50,564 nt of DNA from an uncultured Clostridia bacterium (GCA_947166705.1 CAMVFE010000015.1:1-50564); one strand, 5' to 3'. Positions 42,448 through 50,564 are shown, counted from the stretch's first letter. Notes: generated by a model from the letters alone, not told the origin. Translations and numbers: made by a program.

Positions 42448-43452
42448 TCAGCGCACTTCCGCCGGGGCCGTTTCATTTTGCCAGGCTTTTTTCCACAGGG
42501 AGGCGCTGAAAAGGATCAGCCCGAGGCTGCTCAGGGCCATGACGAAGTAGCACAGGTCCATCCGCATCCAGAGCAGGAAATGGATCTTGCCCTCCACTGC
42601 GAATTCCATGGCGAGGATGACGCCCATGCAGGCCAGCAGGCCGGCCCAGCGCAGGGCGGCTGCCTTCCCCGCCCCCGGCTCCCCGCGTTTCAGGAGCCGC
42701 GCGGTGGAGAGCGCCATCGCGGTCACCAGCGCCGCGCCGCTGAGGATCTGGTTCACCCGCACAAAGCCCCACCGGGGCAGGCTGTCATCCCGCAGGCTTT
42801 CCAGGGTCGTCTGCGCCCCGGCGTAGAGGATCAGCGCCAGCAGGAAGAGCCCGCCCGGCGCCGCCGCTTTTTTGCGGCACAGGATCACCAGGAACACGGC
42901 CGCGGCGAGCCCCTCCAGCAGGAAGACGCTGAACCTGTACACCCCGTAGTAGTCCGGAATTCCGAAGGGAAAGCGCATCAGCGGCTCCGGATCCTCCATC
43001 GGGAAAAACACATACTCATTCCAGGGGTCAAACCAGTCTGCCATGTCCCGGCCGTATCCGACGCCGATCAGCCCCTCCGCGAAGCGGCAGACCGAAATCA
43101 GCAGCATCCCGGGCACGGCGAGCGCGTCCAGCAGGCGCCCCGTGTCCTGGCGTGTCAGCCGGGCCGTGATCCACGCGGCCAGCACGGCGCCGGCCATCGC
43201 GCCGTAGAGCATATACCCGCCCCGGCGGAAGTTGAAGAAAAAATCCTGGCGGAAAAGGTACCAGCCCTGGGATACCGCGCACTGCGCCAGCCGGGAAAGC
43301 AGGAAGGCGAGGGGCGGGGCGGTCAGGGACAGCCAGAGGGCGGTATTCTTTTTCAGATCCCTGCAGCGCGCCGCCAGCCAGGGCAGCGCCGCCAGAAGCC
43401 CGGCCGAAAGGCACAGGCCGTAGGTCCGGACGGTCGGCATCATCAGCTCCAT
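42448..43452 (-). CDS. Divergent Lgt-like membrane protein
   Basis: A 334-residue membrane protein with about seven to nine helices that resembles prolipoprotein diacylglyceryl transferase. The order of segments fits Lgt: YGLCLSAG near the start, RRGGYMLYGAMAGA, CRFAEGLIG and ESLRDDSLP...RVNQILS. Key motifs are altered: the HGG of active Lgt is YGA here, and GRxGNFxNxE is replaced by CRFAEGLIGVG. It may be a paralogue with another activity rather than the housekeeping enzyme. The ATG at 43452 has AGGAG 7 bases before it. It follows the NAGPA-domain gene by 47 bases. Confidence 0.8.
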   Translation of the reverse strand: MELMMPTVRTYGLCLSAGLLAALPWLAARCRDLKKNTALWLSLTAPPLAFLLSRLAQCAVSQGWYLFRQDFFFNFRRGGYMLYGAMAGAVLAAWITARLTRQDTGRLLDALAVPGMLLISVCRFAEGLIGVGYGRDMADWFDPWNEYVFFPMEDPEPLMRFPFGIPDYYGVYRFSVFLLEGLAAAVFLVILCRKKAAAPGGLFLLALILYAGAQTTLESLRDDSLPRWGFVRVNQILSGAALVTAMALSTARLLKRGEPGAGKAAALRWAGLLACMGVILAMEFAVEGKIHFLLWMRMDLCYFVMALSSLGLILFSASLWKKAWQNETAPAEVR

Positions 43453-43499
43453 CCCCATGCTCCTCTCTCCCCTTCAGAAAGGCTGAGGGGGATCCTTTT

Positions 43500-44432
43500 T
43501 TACTCCTCCGGCGCCTGGGCGGAGGCGAAATAGATGATATCGCTGACCGCGCGGCTGCTGACCGTTTCGTGGACCTGCTTGCCGTTCACGACCAGGTGGG
43601 TCGATCCGCCGCCGTCCAGGTTGTAGGCCATCCTGCAATCCGGATAGATCTCCAGGATGAAGCGGCTCAGCTCATCGAGATTCATGCCGGTGCCGCTGCC
43701 GGTGTCGGAATCGATCTCCACCACCGCGTATTCCAGATGGCCCAGCTGCAGCAGCGCGATCCGCTGCGTGGAAAGGGTGGAATAGTGCATCTCGCTGCCG
43801 TAATCCCCCGTGGGCCGGACGATCTCCCCGTCCTTCACCAGCACGGGCCCGAATGTCAGCACGTTCACGGCGCTCCGGCCCTGCGCCTCCAGGTCCGCGA
43901 TCGCGGCGGCCATGCTCTCGCTGGTCGCCTCCATCACGTCGTGGAAATCCCCCTGGTCGTCGATGATCAGCGAATCCCAGGTCCCGTCCAGCGCGTCCCG
44001 GTACAGCACGCCCTGTCGCAGCACATAGCCCTTGTCATAGTTGTACTTGAAAAAATCCCCGTTCAGCGCCACGACGGCGTTCACGTACCTGGCCATGATG
44101 TTGGCGTTCACCGAGGCGGGATCGTCGTAGCTGTCCTTGCTGATGGCCGTCCGCAGCTGGGAGGCGTCGGCGATATCGATATGGATCCAGCGGCAGACGG
44201 TGCTGTCCCGGCTGGATTTGGGCTTCCGGTTCTTCTGGTGCGAGACGATATGGATCGACTCGTCCTGATACTCGCCCCGGGAAAGCCATCCTTCCTTCCG
44301 GGTGGGATACCCGTGGGTCATGATATCCAGATCCAGCGGTTTCACCTCTGCCAGGGCGGAGGCGGCCTCCCCCAGCGTCGTCAGGATCAGGAGCAAGGCT
44401 GCCAGCAGTCTGGCGGCGGATTTGGCTCTCAT
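43500..44432 (-). CDS. Secreted phosphodiester glycosidase (NAGPA) domain protein
   Basis: A 310-residue exported protein. After a signal peptide ending near ASALAE comes a NAGPA-type domain (about 90-305) with NGDFF, GPVLVKDGE and the hallmark NLDGGGSTHLV followed by NxxSxxxxRxVSDIIYF-like residues. The family is named after the enzyme that uncovers mannose-6-phosphate by removing GlcNAc; bacterial members act on cell-surface or exopolysaccharide phosphodiesters. The ATG at 44432 has AAGGAG 9 bases before it. A promoter lies about 105 bases upstream, and the Lgt-like gene follows. Confidence 0.9.
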   Translation of the reverse strand: MRAKSAARLLAALLLILTTLGEAASALAEVKPLDLDIMTHGYPTRKEGWLSRGEYQDESIHIVSHQKNRKPKSSRDSTVCRWIHIDIADASQLRTAISKDSYDDPASVNANIMARYVNAVVALNGDFFKYNYDKGYVLRQGVLYRDALDGTWDSLIIDDQGDFHDVMEATSESMAAAIADLEAQGRSAVNVLTFGPVLVKDGEIVRPTGDYGSEMHYSTLSTQRIALLQLGHLEYAVVEIDSDTGSGTGMNLDELSRFILEIYPDCRMAYNLDGGGSTHLVVNGKQVHETVSSRAVSDIIYFASAQAPEE

Positions 44433-44536
44433 GCGAAGAAATCTCCTTGTCGTCAAGCTCTCCGGTCCGGGACCGCGGCTCAGCGCACGGCTCGCGTTTC
44501 CGCGCCGGCGCGGGCTCCGGTCAGGAACCGCAGGCT

Positions 44537-44565
44537 ATTGTATCAGATTCGGCGGGCCTTTTCAA
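44537..44565 (-). promoter_or_regulatory. Promoter of the NAGPA-Lgt operon
   Basis: TTGAAA (44565-44560), 17 bases and TACAAT (44542-44537) on the minus strand. Confidence 0.75.
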
Positions 44566-44573
44566 GCAACCTG

Positions 44574-44605
44574 AAAGGGCCCCCTTCCTTCCGGAAAGGG
44601 GCCCT
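44574..44605 (-). terminator. Terminator of the DUF3048 gene
   Basis: AGGGCCCCTT pairs with AAGGGGGCCCT with one bulge, around a 9-base loop. The T run on the minus strand is short (TTT), so termination may be partial. Confidence 0.6.
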
Positions 44606-44621
44606 GATGAAGCGGTTCCGA

Positions 44622-45806
44622 TTATTCGTAGCTGACCGCGCGGTTGGCGGTTTCGTAGTCCATGACGATGATCAGCGTGCGGCCGACCTGGAGCTTGATC
44701 TCCTCGCCCTCGCTGTCGTAGAAGACCGTGCGCTCCTCCATGGAATCACGGTTCCAGACGCCGGCGATATGCTTGCCGCCCATGAAGTAATCCGCATTGC
44801 CGGTGCCCAGCACGGTCGGCATGGGAGCGTCCGTCCGCGGCCACTCCATCTTGGTGAACTGCACGATGATGTTGTTGAAGGTCACCGGCTCCGCCGTGAT
44901 GTCGCCGGCCGCCAGGTTGGTGTAGAGATGCTCGCCGCCGTTCCGGTCCAGCATGTAGCGGTAGTAGCACTCATCGCCGTCGTCCCATTCCAGGATGCTG
45001 TTGTACATGGACAGATCCTTCACGCCCCAGTTGACGTAGATGTCTTCGGCGTCATCCCCGTCCTCCGGCAGCGCCGTGGTGAACTGCCAGGTATGGTTCG
45101 CGGCCTGGAAGTCGGCGGGGATCAGGGAAACCATGGCGGAGATATTGCCGGAAATATGGTGGGGCGGCGCGAGCGTCTTCTTGGTGTAGGCGTCGTAGTA
45201 CTGCTTCCACTGCTTCGTGCTGCCGACGGTGCCGCTGAAGAGCAGCAGGCCGTCCGCCTTCTTGTCCGCGCCGTATTTCTTGAACTCGGCGGGAACGTTC
45301 GTCGCGGTGTATTCCTGCTGGCCGTAGAAGGCAAAGCCGCAGTCCCACTCTTCCCGCAGCCAGGCGTGGAACAGACGCGCGGAACGCACGGGGCCGACCT
45401 CGTCGGGAATAACGTCGGAGAAGAGGAAGGTCAGGCGGGTATTGCCGTCCTTGTACAGGGGCGTTTCATAAATCACGTCGCTGTACTGCACGCCCCAGGG
45501 CGCACGGTTGCCGGTCGCTTCGCCGGGGCTCTCGTAGCCGATTCCGCCGTCGGAATTGTCGATCTGCACCAGCACGGGCATGTAGCGGCCGATCAGGGCC
45601 AGCCCGCTGAATCCCAGCGCGGGAACCTCCGCCCTCACCTCGTCGAGGTAGCGGCCCGTCGTCGGGGAAACGCCCTCCATGGGCTCATTCGGCTCCGCCT
45701 TGTCGAACGAGATGTTGCGGACCTCCGCGCCGTTCAGATAGGTCTCAGCCATCGCCGCGGAGCACAGCAGCGAAAGGCACAGCAGAATGCCGAGAATCTT
45801 CTTCAT
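44622..45806 (-). CDS. DUF3048 (YerB-like) secreted protein
   Basis: A 394-residue exported protein with both DUF3048 domains. The first (about 70-250) has PVLVQIDNS, DVIYE and VGPVRSARLFHAWLREEWDC; the C-terminal one (about 270-390) has FTKMEW and RTVFYDSEGEEIKLQVGRTL. YerB of Bacillus is a lipoprotein near a helicase gene; its function is unclear. Here the signal peptide ends AAMAE and has no lipobox, so it is released or held otherwise. The ATG at 45806 has GGAGGAG before it. It has a strong promoter of its own. Confidence 0.93.
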   Translation of the reverse strand: MKKILGILLCLSLLCSAAMAETYLNGAEVRNISFDKAEPNEPMEGVSPTTGRYLDEVRAEVPALGFSGLALIGRYMPVLVQIDNSDGGIGYESPGEATGNRAPWGVQYSDVIYETPLYKDGNTRLTFLFSDVIPDEVGPVRSARLFHAWLREEWDCGFAFYGQQEYTATNVPAEFKKYGADKKADGLLLFSGTVGSTKQWKQYYDAYTKKTLAPPHHISGNISAMVSLIPADFQAANHTWQFTTALPEDGDDAEDIYVNWGVKDLSMYNSILEWDDGDECYYRYMLDRNGGEHLYTNLAAGDITAEPVTFNNIIVQFTKMEWPRTDAPMPTVLGTGNADYFMGGKHIAGVWNRDSMEERTVFYDSEGEEIKLQVGRTLIIVMDYETANRAVSYE

Positions 45807-45859
45807 TCGTTTCTCCTCCGTGAAATCAAAATCTGATTCTGCGCAAAAAACCAAATCAC

Positions 45860-45888
45860 ATTTTACAATTCTTTTACGTTTATGTCAA
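45860..45888 (-). promoter_or_regulatory. Promoter of the DUF3048 gene
   Basis: TTGACA (45888-45883), 17 AT-rich bases and TAAAAT (45865-45860) on the minus strand. Confidence 0.88.
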
Positions 45889-45919
45889 CCGATTGTCCGA
45901 AAAAAGATGAAAACGCCCG

Positions 45920-45950
45920 AAAAAACACGCGCCGGCCCTTTCGGGCCGGC
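45920..45950 (-). terminator. Terminator of serC-serA
   Basis: GCCGGCCC-GAAA-GGGCCGGC followed after five bases by six T on the minus strand, 18 bases beyond the serA stop. Confidence 0.85.
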
Positions 45951-45967
45951 GGTGAAAAGGCGGGAAG

Positions 45968-47134
45968 TCAGCCGAAGGTGCGGACCCGGAACACGCCGGG
46001 GATTTCCGCGATGGAATCCAGCGCCGCCCGGGAGGGAAGCCGGGGCACGTCCATGACCGTCACGGCCATTTCCTTCCGGCTCTTGTTGATCAGGTTGTCG
46101 ATGTTGATGCCTTCTTTGGCCACCGCCGCCGAAATGGGGCTGATGGTGTTCGGGATATTCTCGTGCAGCACCAGGATCCGGGCCGCTTCCGGCCGGCCCA
46201 GCTGAACCTCGGGGAAGTTGACGCTGTTGTGGATGCTGCCGTTCTCCAGATAATCCCTGATCTCCGCCGCCGCCATGCGCGCGCAGTTCTCCTCGCTCTC
46301 CGGCGTGCTGGCGCCCAGGTGCGGAATGCAGATCACCTTATCCAGCCCCAGGATGTCGTCGCTGGGGAAGTCGGTGACATAGCGGCTCAGCTTGCCGCTC
46401 TCCAGCGCCGCGGTCACGGCGGCGGTGTCGGCCAGCTCGCCCCGGCTGAAGTTCAGGATGACCGCTCCGTCCTTCATCTTCGCGATCATCTCGGCGTTGA
46501 CGGTTCCCCGGGTCTTGTCGTTCAGAGGAATATGGAAGGTCACGTAGTCCGCCTGCTCCAGCACCTCGTCGGCGGAGGCCGCGTGGCGGATGGAGGTGCT
46601 CAGGCTCCAGGCGTTCTCCACGGAGATGAAGGGATCGTACCCCAGCACCTTCATGCCCAGGCCGCGGCTGGCCGCGTTGGCCACCAGTGCGCCGATGGCG
46701 CCCAGGCCGATCACGCCCAGCGTCTTGCCGCGCATTTCCGGTCCGACGAACTGGCTCTTGCCCTTCTCCACCAGCTTGCCGACCTCAGCGCCCTGGCCCT
46801 TCAGGCCCAGGGCCCAGGCGATTCCGCCGGAGATGTTCCGCCCGCTCATCAGCAGGCCCGCGATCACGAGCTCCGCCACGGCGTTGGCGTTAGCGCCGGG
46901 GGTGTTGAAGACCACGATGCCCTGCTTCGAGCACCGGTCAATCGGAATATTGTTCACGCCGGCGCCGGCGCGGCCGATGGCCTTCAGCTCCGGGCCGAAT
47001 TCCATCTCATGCATCGCGGCGGAGCGGACCAGAATTGCGTCCGGAGCGGTTTCCTCCTTGCTGACGGCGTACTGGTCGTTCAGCTGTGTATGAATGATAT
47101 CCGAAATCGCGTTCAGCGTCTGAATTCTGTACAT
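45968..47134 (-). CDS. serA: D-3-phosphoglycerate dehydrogenase
   Basis: A 388-residue NAD-dependent enzyme for the first step of serine synthesis from 3-phosphoglycerate. The Rossmann motif is GVIGLGAIG, the substrate Arg is in FSRGELAD, and the catalytic His is in IPHLGAST. A C-terminal ACT domain (about 318-388, ILVLHENIPNTISPI) could bind serine for feedback control. This is the short form without the intervening domain. The ATG at 47134 has AAGGAG upstream. It follows serC by 16 bases. Confidence 0.96.
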   Translation of the reverse strand: MYRIQTLNAISDIIHTQLNDQYAVSKEETAPDAILVRSAAMHEMEFGPELKAIGRAGAGVNNIPIDRCSKQGIVVFNTPGANANAVAELVIAGLLMSGRNISGGIAWALGLKGQGAEVGKLVEKGKSQFVGPEMRGKTLGVIGLGAIGALVANAASRGLGMKVLGYDPFISVENAWSLSTSIRHAASADEVLEQADYVTFHIPLNDKTRGTVNAEMIAKMKDGAVILNFSRGELADTAAVTAALESGKLSRYVTDFPSDDILGLDKVICIPHLGASTPESEENCARMAAAEIRDYLENGSIHNSVNFPEVQLGRPEAARILVLHENIPNTISPISAAVAKEGINIDNLINKSRKEMAVTVMDVPRLPSRAALDSIAEIPGVFRVRTFG

Positions 47135-47150
47135 CTGACCCTTCTCCTTC

Positions 47151-48227
47151 TTATGCGTTGTGCGCCTCAAAGTCCTTCATGAAGGCGACCAGCTTCTTCA
47201 CGCCTTCGACGGGCATGGCGTTGTAGATGCTCGCCCGCATGCCGCCCACGGTCCGGTGCCCCTTCAGGTTCACCAGCCCGGCGCCCGCGGCGGCCTTGAC
47301 GAAGGCGGCGTCCTTGTCCGCGTCGCCGGTGACGAAGGTCACGTTCATCCGGGAGCGGTATTCCTTCTGCGCGGTCGGGCGGAACAGCCGGCTGTTGTCC
47401 AGGAAGTCGTACAGCATGGCGGCCTTCTCGATGTTGATCTTTTCCATGGCCTCCACGCCGCCCTGCTCCTTCAGCCACTGGAAGGTCAGCCCGGCCACGT
47501 AGATGCCCCAGGTGTTCGGTGTGTTGTACATGCTGCCCTTTTCCACCTGCACCTGCCAGTTCAGCAGCTTCGGGCAGATCTTCATCGCCTTCCCGAGCAG
47601 GTCCTTCCGGACGATCAGCACGCAAAGGCCGCTGGGGCCGATGTTCTTCTGGGCGCCGGCGTAGATCGCGCCGTACTTCGAAACGTCCATCACCTCGGAG
47701 AGGATCATGGAGCTGGCGTCGCAGACCAGCGGGGCCGCGCTCTGCGGAAGCTCCGTAAACCGGGTGCCGTAGATGGTGTTGTTCTGGGTGATATGCAGGT
47801 AATCCGCGTCCGGGGAGAATTTGATCTTCTTCACGTCCGGCACGTAGGTATAGTTATCCTCCCGGCTGGAGGCGACAACCGTCACCTCGCCGTAGCGTTT
47901 TCCTTCCTCAGCCGCCAGATGGGCGAAATTGCCGGAATCGATATAGTCGGCCTTCTGATTCACCATCAGGTTCAGCGGAACCGCGGAAAACTGCTGCGTG
48001 GCGCCGCCCTGCAGGAAGACCGCCTCATAGTCCTCCGGGATCGCCATCAGATCCTTCAGGTCGGCCACGGTCCGGTCATAGATATCGGTATACATTTTGC
48101 TGCGATGGCTCATCTCCATCACGGACATGCCCGTATCCCCGTAGACGAGCAGATCCTTCTGCGCCTTTTCCAGCACAGGCAAAGCCAACTGAGACGGTCC
48201 GGGAGAAAAATTGTATACGCGATCCAT
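47151..48227 (-). CDS. serC: Phosphoserine aminotransferase
   Basis: A 358-residue PLP enzyme that converts 3-phosphohydroxypyruvate and glutamate to phosphoserine. The N-terminus MDRVYNFSPGPSQL is the family signature. LQGGATQQF and the PLP Lys194 in GAQKNIGPSG are present, as are NTPNTWGIY and the C-terminal GGMRASIYNA. The ATG at 48227 has GGAGG just upstream; the in-frame sequence before it is leader RNA. It is the first gene of the serC-serA operon. A serB-like phosphatase is not in view. Confidence 0.97.
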   Translation of the reverse strand: MDRVYNFSPGPSQLALPVLEKAQKDLLVYGDTGMSVMEMSHRSKMYTDIYDRTVADLKDLMAIPEDYEAVFLQGGATQQFSAVPLNLMVNQKADYIDSGNFAHLAAEEGKRYGEVTVVASSREDNYTYVPDVKKIKFSPDADYLHITQNNTIYGTRFTELPQSAAPLVCDASSMILSEVMDVSKYGAIYAGAQKNIGPSGLCVLIVRKDLLGKAMKICPKLLNWQVQVEKGSMYNTPNTWGIYVAGLTFQWLKEQGGVEAMEKINIEKAAMLYDFLDNSRLFRPTAQKEYRSRMNVTFVTGDADKDAAFVKAAAGAGLVNLKGHRTVGGMRASIYNAMPVEGVKKLVAFMKDFEAHNA

Positions 48228-48251
48228 GTTCCTGTCCTCCTTTAACTGCTG

Positions 48252-48317
48252 TCCGGGGCTGACGCACTCCGGAATGTGCCCTTTTCCTTTTCCCGGGGTA
48301 CAGCCCCCGGAAGGCAC
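48252..48317 (-). promoter_or_regulatory. Structured 5' leader of serC-serA
   Basis: A hairpin CCGGGG/CCCCGG (48310-48305 with 48298-48293) sits inside a GTGCC/GGCAC closing stem (48317-48313 with 48280-48276). The same 5' strand can instead pair, with one bulge, with CAGCCCCGGA (48261-48252), about 10 bases before the ribosome binding site. The two folds exclude each other, which could couple leader folding to translation. No known riboswitch or T-box signature is seen. Confidence 0.5.
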
Positions 48318-48323
48318 CTGTAT

Positions 48324-48352
48324 AGTATCCCCGCTTTTCGCCCTTTTTGCAA
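48324..48352 (-). promoter_or_regulatory. Promoter of serC-serA
   Basis: TTGCAA (48352-48347), 17 bases and GATACT (48329-48324) on the minus strand; a TACTAT with a 19-base spacer is the alternative. Confidence 0.55.
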
Positions 48353-48378
48353 GCGGAAATACACTTAAAAAACAGCTC

Positions 48379-49071
48379 TCACCCGCGCCCGGCTGCCGGC
48401 TCCCGGATCTCCAGCACCCGCAGCTCACCGTCCCTCACGGAGAAGCGCACAGTCTGCCCGGCGAACTCAAAGGCGTAGACCCGGTCCGGATCCTCCTGGT
48501 ACGCCGGCCGGGGATCCTCCTCGAGCACCCGCCTGAGCGCCCGCAGGTTTTCCGCGGGCATTTTCGCCGCCTCCCCGTCCGGGATCCGGACCCGGACCCG
48601 CCGCTTCTCATGCGCGTCCGTGAATCCGCCCGACGCCTCCGGGTGGCAGTCCGCCGAAGGCAGGTACGGCTTGATGTCATAGATCGGCGTTCCGTTCATG
48701 AGATCCGCGCCGGCCACCAGCAGCGTCCATCCTTTTTCCCCCGCCTTCTCGATGCCGCACAGCCTCACGCTGCTCAGCCCGAGCCCGTTGGGGCGGTAGG
48801 GAGAGCGGGTGGCGAACACGCCGATCCGGACGTTCCCGCCCAGCCTGGGCGGCCGCACCGTGGGGCTCCAGCCTTCCCGCCGCGCCTCATGGAAGCCCCA
48901 GATCAGCCACAGGTGGGTGAAGTCCTCCAGCCCGCGCAGCGCCTCCGCCGCCCGGTAGGCGGGCTCGAAGACGATCCGCGAAACGACCTCCTCCACCAGC
49001 CCGCTCTGGCGCGGCACGCCGAATTTGGACGTGTAGGCGTTCTCAATCCGGGCGATGGCCTCCAGCTCCAT
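48379..49071 (-). CDS. trmO: tRNA (N6-threonylcarbamoyladenosine-37) methyltransferase TrmO
   Basis: A 230-residue protein of the TrmO/TsaA (UPF0066) family, which methylates t6A at position 37 of threonine tRNAs using S-adenosylmethionine. The N-terminal part (about 1-150) is the SAM-binding beta-barrel with the signature FATRSPYRPNGLGLSSVRL and DLMNGTPIYDIKPYLPSAD. The C-terminal domain is shorter and contains the DPRPAYQEDPDRVYAFEF motif. The ATG has GGGGGA upstream. It lies ahead of the serC promoter with no clear terminator. Confidence 0.95.
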   Translation of the reverse strand: MELEAIARIENAYTSKFGVPRQSGLVEEVVSRIVFEPAYRAAEALRGLEDFTHLWLIWGFHEARREGWSPTVRPPRLGGNVRIGVFATRSPYRPNGLGLSSVRLCGIEKAGEKGWTLLVAGADLMNGTPIYDIKPYLPSADCHPEASGGFTDAHEKRRVRVRIPDGEAAKMPAENLRALRRVLEEDPRPAYQEDPDRVYAFEFAGQTVRFSVRDGELRVLEIREPAAGRG

Positions 49072-49120
49072 CCCGCTTCCCCCTTTCGCTTTCCGCTCCG
49101 CGCGCGCTCCCGGCGCGCGG

Positions 49121-49148
49121 AAAAGGCCGCGGCCCGCCGGCCGCGGCC
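49121..49148 (-). terminator. Terminator of the GH94 gene
   Basis: A 10-bp stem GGCCGCGGCC/GGCCGCGGCC with a 4-base loop, followed on the minus strand by TTTT. It lies 16 bases after the stop. Confidence 0.75.
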
Positions 49149-49164
49149 TCCCGGAATCCTTTTT

Positions 49165-50564
49165 TTACATGATGACCGTCAGTTCGTTGACCGCCTGCAG
49201 CTCCGCCTCCGGAATGACCCCAACGGGGCGCTCCCGGCCGTTCAGCACATACTTCGAGGGCCGGCCCTGCCGGTGCGCGGCATTGTCGACGGTGATGTTC
49301 AGCTTCCTTCCCCGGAAGTTCTTCTCCATGGTGAAGCCGTCCCATTCCGCGGGAATCGCCGGGCTGACCAGCAGCCCTTCCGGCGTGGGCCGGAGGCCCA
49401 GGATGCCTTCCACGCAGCCCACCATGACCGTGCTCGCCGTGCCCGTCAGCCAGTGCACATGGCTGCGCCCCGCGAAGGGGCTGTCATGTCCCTCGATGAA
49501 CTGGCCGTGCACGTAGGGCTCGATCATCCTGCGGTCAGCGTCCTCGTTGAAGGAGGCCGGGCTGCTCTCCGCAAAGTATTCAAAGGCGCGGTTGCCGTGT
49601 CCCAGCAGCGCCTCCGCCAGGATCGCCCATCCCTGGATCTGGCAGAAAATCCCGCCGTTCTCCTTGGTGCCGGGGTTGAACAGGATCATGTTGGCTCCAT
49701 CGAAGGCGTCGAAGCGGTACGCCGGCGCCATCAGCTCCAGGCCGTAGGGGGTGTTCAGCTTCTCGTGGGCGGTTTCCATGATGATCTCCGCCTGTTCCGG
49801 CGTCGCGCCGCCGGAGATGACGGCCCAGCTCTGGGGATTCAGCCACATGGACGCCTCCCGGTCCTTCCGGCTGCCGATGATCTGACCCGCCTCCGTGTAG
49901 CCGCGGATGAAGCGGTCGCCTTCGAAACAGGTCGCGTTGATGATCCCGAGCAGCTTTTCCGCCTCAGCCTTCAGCCACGCGGTGTAGTCCGGCTCCTCCC
50001 GGCAGAAATCCTGCATGATCCGCAGCGCGTAGTACAGCTGGAAGGCCACGAAGGTGCTCTCGCCCGTGGCGCCCAGGCGCAGGCAGTCGTTCCAGTCCGC
50101 GTGCAGCCCCGCGGGCATGCCGTGGGTGCCCAGGTGGTGCATGCTGAAATCGATCGCCCGCTTCAGATGCTCGCGCACCGTGCCCGTATCATGGTCCGCG
50201 AAGGGAATCTCCTCGTCAAGGTAGGCCGTGTTTCCGGTTTCGGCGATATACTTGTACAACGTCGGGAACAGCCAGAGCGCGTCGTCCGCGCGGTAATGGG
50301 GGTGTCCCGTCTCCCGGACGTAGCTGTCCTGCTCCGGCGTATCCTCGTGCCCGGGATTATGGGTGTACTTGACCAGCGGAAGCCCGGCCCCGTGATGCAC
50401 CTGGGCGCTGAGCATGAAGGTCAGCTGCTTCCGGGCGAGCTCGGGATCCAGGTGGATGATGCCCTGGATATCCTGCACCGTATCCCGGTAGCCGTATCCG
50501 TTCCGCTCGCCGCAGTAGATCAGGCTGGCCGCCCGGCTCCAGACGAAGGTGATGAAGCACTGGA
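49165..50564 (-). CDS. GH94 phosphorylase, cellobiose phosphorylase-like (partial)
   Basis: The C-terminal 465 codons of a glycoside phosphorylase; the N-terminal part lies beyond the right edge. The reading frame stays open to the edge, where FVWSRAASLIYCGERNGYGYRD continues the family pattern. The catalytic Asp is in HADWNDCLRLG. Further GH94 landmarks are HPHYRADDALWL, the MWLNPQSWAV segment and the GTASTVMVGCVEGILGLRP block. Such enzymes use phosphate to split cellobiose, cellodextrin or chitobiose to a sugar-1-phosphate in the cytoplasm. The exact substrate is not certain from this part. Together with the GH130 enzyme it points to energy-saving phosphorolysis of plant beta-glycans. Confidence 0.93.
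   Translation of the reverse strand, partial: QCFITFVWSRAASLIYCGERNGYGYRDTVQDIQGIIHLDPELARKQLTFMLSAQVHHGAGLPLVKYTHNPGHEDTPEQDSYVRETGHPHYRADDALWLFPTLYKYIAETGNTAYLDEEIPFADHDTGTVREHLKRAIDFSMHHLGTHGMPAGLHADWNDCLRLGATGESTFVAFQLYYALRIMQDFCREEPDYTAWLKAEAEKLLGIINATCFEGDRFIRGYTEAGQIIGSRKDREASMWLNPQSWAVISGGATPEQAEIIMETAHEKLNTPYGLELMAPAYRFDAFDGANMILFNPGTKENGGIFCQIQGWAILAEALLGHGNRAFEYFAESSPASFNEDADRRMIEPYVHGQFIEGHDSPFAGRSHVHWLTGTASTVMVGCVEGILGLRPTPEGLLVSPAIPAEWDGFTMEKNFRGRKLNITVDNAAHRQGRPSKYVLNGRERPVGVIPEAELQAVNELTVIM

Noticed and set aside
48228-48317. N-terminal extension of SerC from an upstream in-frame GTG
   Set aside because: The family starts at MDRVYNFSPGPSQL-like residues, the ATG has GGAGG, and the extra sequence overlaps a structured leader.

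Overview
The window looks like the chromosome of a GC-rich, spore-former-related Firmicute of class Clostridia, probably a gut or rumen fibre user. Signs are strong AGGAGG ribosome binding sites, near-consensus SigA promoters, YhaM, the rplI-dnaB pair, a PdaC-type deacetylase, a DUF3048 (YerB-like) protein, GerMN domains, and phosphorylases for beta-glycans (GH94, GH130). Almost all genes lie on the minus strand. I saw no rRNA, tRNA, CRISPR array, integrase or transposase. Long ORFs opposite the real genes are GC-rich shadows and are left out.

Layout. 1-10.7 kb: start of a sugar-ABC ATPase (cut by the edge), an L,D-transpeptidase, then rplI-dnaB-yhaM-lipoprotein-giant SdrD-B-like secreted protein as one close-packed run. 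10.7-16 kb: a four-gene operon, GH130 phosphorylase - acetylesterase - NUDIX - cytoplasmic diguanylate cyclase with a LacI-type sugar sensor; its promoter carries a perfect 17-bp palindrome. A GH18 gene diverges from it. 17.5-20.9 kb: a polar amino-acid ABC transporter whose binding-protein gene is preceded by a consensus promoter, a 25-codon Cys/Met-rich leader ORF and a terminator, which looks like a cysteine attenuator. 21-23.2 kb: cation/proton antiporter plus MgtC-like protein. 23.3-27.5 kb: a Fbp/Afu-type ABC importer. 27.7-30.9 kb: PdaC-like deacetylase and a divergent sodium:solute symporter with a large inverted repeat in its leader. 31-36.7 kb: a heterodimeric ABC exporter downstream of a phage-type sigma-like regulator, divergent from an XRE repressor and an ImmA-type protease. 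36.7-40.4 kb: response regulator - histidine kinase - GerMN lipoprotein. 40.7-45.8 kb: a phage-like small protein behind a terminator, an alpha/beta hydrolase, a divergent Lgt-like protein, a NAGPA-domain protein and a DUF3048 protein. 46-50.6 kb: serA, serC, trmO and the C-terminal part of a GH94 phosphorylase.

How the genes fit together. Carbohydrate use (GH130, GH94, GH18, esterase, sugar ATPase) is linked to c-di-GMP signalling by the LacI-GGDEF protein. Envelope functions recur (L,D-transpeptidase, PdaC, GerMN lipoprotein with its two-component system, Lgt-like protein, SdrD-B protein). The best candidates for undescribed biology are the Cys leader attenuator (18.4-18.6 kb), the glycan phosphorylase/diguanylate cyclase operon, the XRE-ImmA switch facing a sigma-like gene and ABC exporter, and the kinase/GerMN-lipoprotein operon that resembles actinobacterial MtrAB-LpqB.
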